From positions 1-63,652 of the forward strand of contig QAXH01004895.1 of the NCBI GenBank assembly GCA_004335635.1: a stretch of DNA of 63,652 nt. The letters are read 5' to 3'. The notes beneath the pieces are model-generated. The model saw only the letters and a program-made list of their open reading frames with translations, searched no databases and was not told the DNA's origin. Source of the stretch: Chloromonas sp. AAM2. Taxonomy: Eukaryota; Chlorophyta; Chlorophyceae; Chlamydomonadales; Chlamydomonadaceae. Below, in pieces: positions 62,375 through 63,652 of this stretch. Both the position numbers and the translations under genes were made by a program. The first letter of the stretch is position 1; the number at the start of each line of letters is the position of its first letter.

Positions 62375-63652
62375 ATGATGTACAAACTACGAATACTGCC
62401 GGTTGTGCTGACTTTACTTATGCTGAGTTGTGGCGTTAGAAATTCCACGGTTCCGCAGGTTCAGCAATGGCATACTCATACCATTTCATTTGAAGGTCCT
62501 GCTACCTCAGAGTACGATACTAACAATCCCTTTGTTCACTATCTGCTGCAGGTCGAGTTTCAGAATGAAGAAACAACCAAAGTAATCCGTGGCTTTTACG
62601 CAGCTGATGGTAATGCCGCTGAAAGTAGTGCTGACTCAGGCTCAGTCTGGCAAGTTAGGTTCAATCCGGATTATACCGGATCGTGGGCCTATCAAGCTAC
62701 ACTTTATAAAGGAGATAGCGTTGCTATTTCGGAAGATATTGAAGCGGCGGAGCGAGTGCCTCTAACAAATAGCAAGGGTACGTTTGAAGTGCTCCCCTCG
62801 GATAAAACCTTACCTGATTTCAGGGCAAAAGGAAGAATAATTGCAGATAATGGATATTTCAGGTTTGAAGATTCAGGCGATTACTTTCTCAAAACTGGAG
62901 CAGACAGCCCGGAGAATTTTTTAGCCTTTGAAGATTTTGATAATACCTATCGGATAGAAGTTTTAAATAAAGATGGCGAAGCTCAGACGACGGGAGAGAT
63001 CCACAAGTTTGAACCCCACCTGCAGGATTGGAATCCCGGTGACCCCACCTGGCAAGATGGAAAAGGAAAAGCCATTATTGGAGCAGTTAATTATTTGGCC
63101 TCGAAAGGAATGAATGGGATCTACTTTCTTACTCTGAACATTCAGGGGGATGGAAAAGATGTATGGATGTACCGAAGTCCGGATGATTTTACCCGGTTTG
63201 ATATAAGTAAATTAGAACAATGGGAAAGGCTGTTTCAGCATATGCAAGCAAAAGGGATCATGATGCATGTGGTTTTACAGGAAACCGAAAATGAAACTAT
63301 GTTGGACGATGGGGATATGGGACCGCACCGGAAGTTGTATTTTCAGGAACTTATCGCTCGGTTCGGACATCATAATGCAGTAGTCTGGAATTTAGGAGAA
63401 GAAAATGGCCCGGCCCCCTGGGTTCCAACCGGTGCGCAAACAGACGTTCAACGCAAAGCAGCGGCCTCCTTCATCAAGAATAATGATCCTTATAATCACC
63501 CGGTAGTGATTCACACCTTGCCAACCGTAGATCTGCACGCACCAGTCATAGATAGTTTACTCGGTTTTACTGATTTGGATGGTATTTCATTACAACATCA
63601 CGAGAGGAAGGAAGCAGCTAAGGTTGTTCAGGATTTAAAAGAAAAGTCACAG
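62375..63652 (+). CDS. DUF5060-type glycoside hydrolase-like lipoprotein, 5' part
   Basis: The gene begins at 62375 or 62378 (MMYKLRILPVVLTLLMLSCG, an LSC lipobox) and stays open to the window edge. An N-terminal DUF5060 beta domain (about 40-150; FNPDYTGSWAYQATLYKG) is followed by a TIM-barrel region with YFLTLNIQGDGKD and VVWNLGEENGPAPW; the Glu after Asn-Leu-Gly may be the acid/base of a clan A glycoside hydrolase. The adjacent CBM protein supports carbohydrate work. The substrate and the 3' half are not visible. Confidence 0.82.
   Translation, partial: MMYKLRILPVVLTLLMLSCGVRNSTVPQVQQWHTHTISFEGPATSEYDTNNPFVHYLLQVEFQNEETTKVIRGFYAADGNAAESSADSGSVWQVRFNPDYTGSWAYQATLYKGDSVAISEDIEAAERVPLTNSKGTFEVLPSDKTLPDFRAKGRIIADNGYFRFEDSGDYFLKTGADSPENFLAFEDFDNTYRIEVLNKDGEAQTTGEIHKFEPHLQDWNPGDPTWQDGKGKAIIGAVNYLASKGMNGIYFLTLNIQGDGKDVWMYRSPDDFTRFDISKLEQWERLFQHMQAKGIMMHVVLQETENETMLDDGDMGPHRKLYFQELIARFGHHNAVVWNLGEENGPAPWVPTGAQTDVQRKAAASFIKNNDPYNHPVVIHTLPTVDLHAPVIDSLLGFTDLDGISLQHHERKEAAKVVQDLKEKSQ

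Overview
The window reads as a chromosomal segment of a marine or halophilic member of the Bacteroidota/Balneolota group. Balneolales (Balneola/Gracilimonas-like) is my best guess. The grounds are a type IX secretion C-terminal sorting domain, an HU-SPOR protein, a PID-CTERM-like tail, frequent lipoprotein signals and moderate GC with weak ribosome-binding sites. The taxon is inferred from gene style only. I see no tRNA, rRNA, CRISPR array, insertion sequence or prophage.

Layout. 0-5.4 kb: 3' end of ispE, glycogen phosphorylase, an orphan lipoprotein, and an MscS channel. 5.5-11.1 kb: a tightly packed minus-strand operon reading outer-membrane barrel, small HU protein, membrane HU-SPOR protein, exbB, exbD, tonB. 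This is a Tol/Ton-type energised envelope module. 11.4-12.5 kb: nadA. 12.9-27.3 kb: a receiver-only response regulator, a 4533-residue secreted protein, and a small zinc-ribbon/PID-CTERM protein. The giant protein holds six Ig-plus-propeller modules, Fn3-like and LamG-like domains and a type IX sorting tail. 27.3-32 kb: minus-strand housekeeping and accessory genes (metallo-beta-lactamase fold, S9 peptidase, YraN, GbsR-type regulator, FmdB-like). 32-39.2 kb: ECF-type sigma factor with a TPR membrane protein resembling an anti-sigma factor, scpA, an M28 peptidase, and a secreted TPR-CHAT protease-like protein divergent from a 40-residue Asp/Gly-rich peptide gene. 39.2-41.4 kb: ftsY, a CDP-alcohol phosphatidyltransferase and a NUDIX hydrolase. 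41.5-49.7 kb: a metal-efflux operon (two-component system, TolC-type channel, adaptor, CzcA-type RND pump, small membrane protein). 49.7-52.6 kb: an HTH protein with a small partner, a thioredoxin-like protein, and a PQQ-type sugar dehydrogenase. 52.8-59.1 kb: comEC, xseB, dxs, a lipoprotein and queA. 59.2-63.65 kb: an outer-membrane protein, a TolB-like protein, a carbohydrate-binding-module protein and the 5' part of a DUF5060-type glycoside hydrolase-like lipoprotein.

Sequence quality matters here. All three runs of N are flanked by exact direct duplicates of 24, 5 and 11 bases. Collapsing the duplicate restores one open frame in both genic cases, so these look like unmerged overlapping contig ends rather than biology. 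Three other genes (TolC-type channel, queA, carbohydrate-binding protein) carry small frame errors that may be assembly faults or real lesions.

The best candidates for under-described biology are the divergent CHAT/40-residue peptide pair near a sigma/anti-sigma pair, the HU-SPOR/ExbBD operon, and the six-module giant protein with its receiver-only regulator and zinc-ribbon/PID-CTERM partner.
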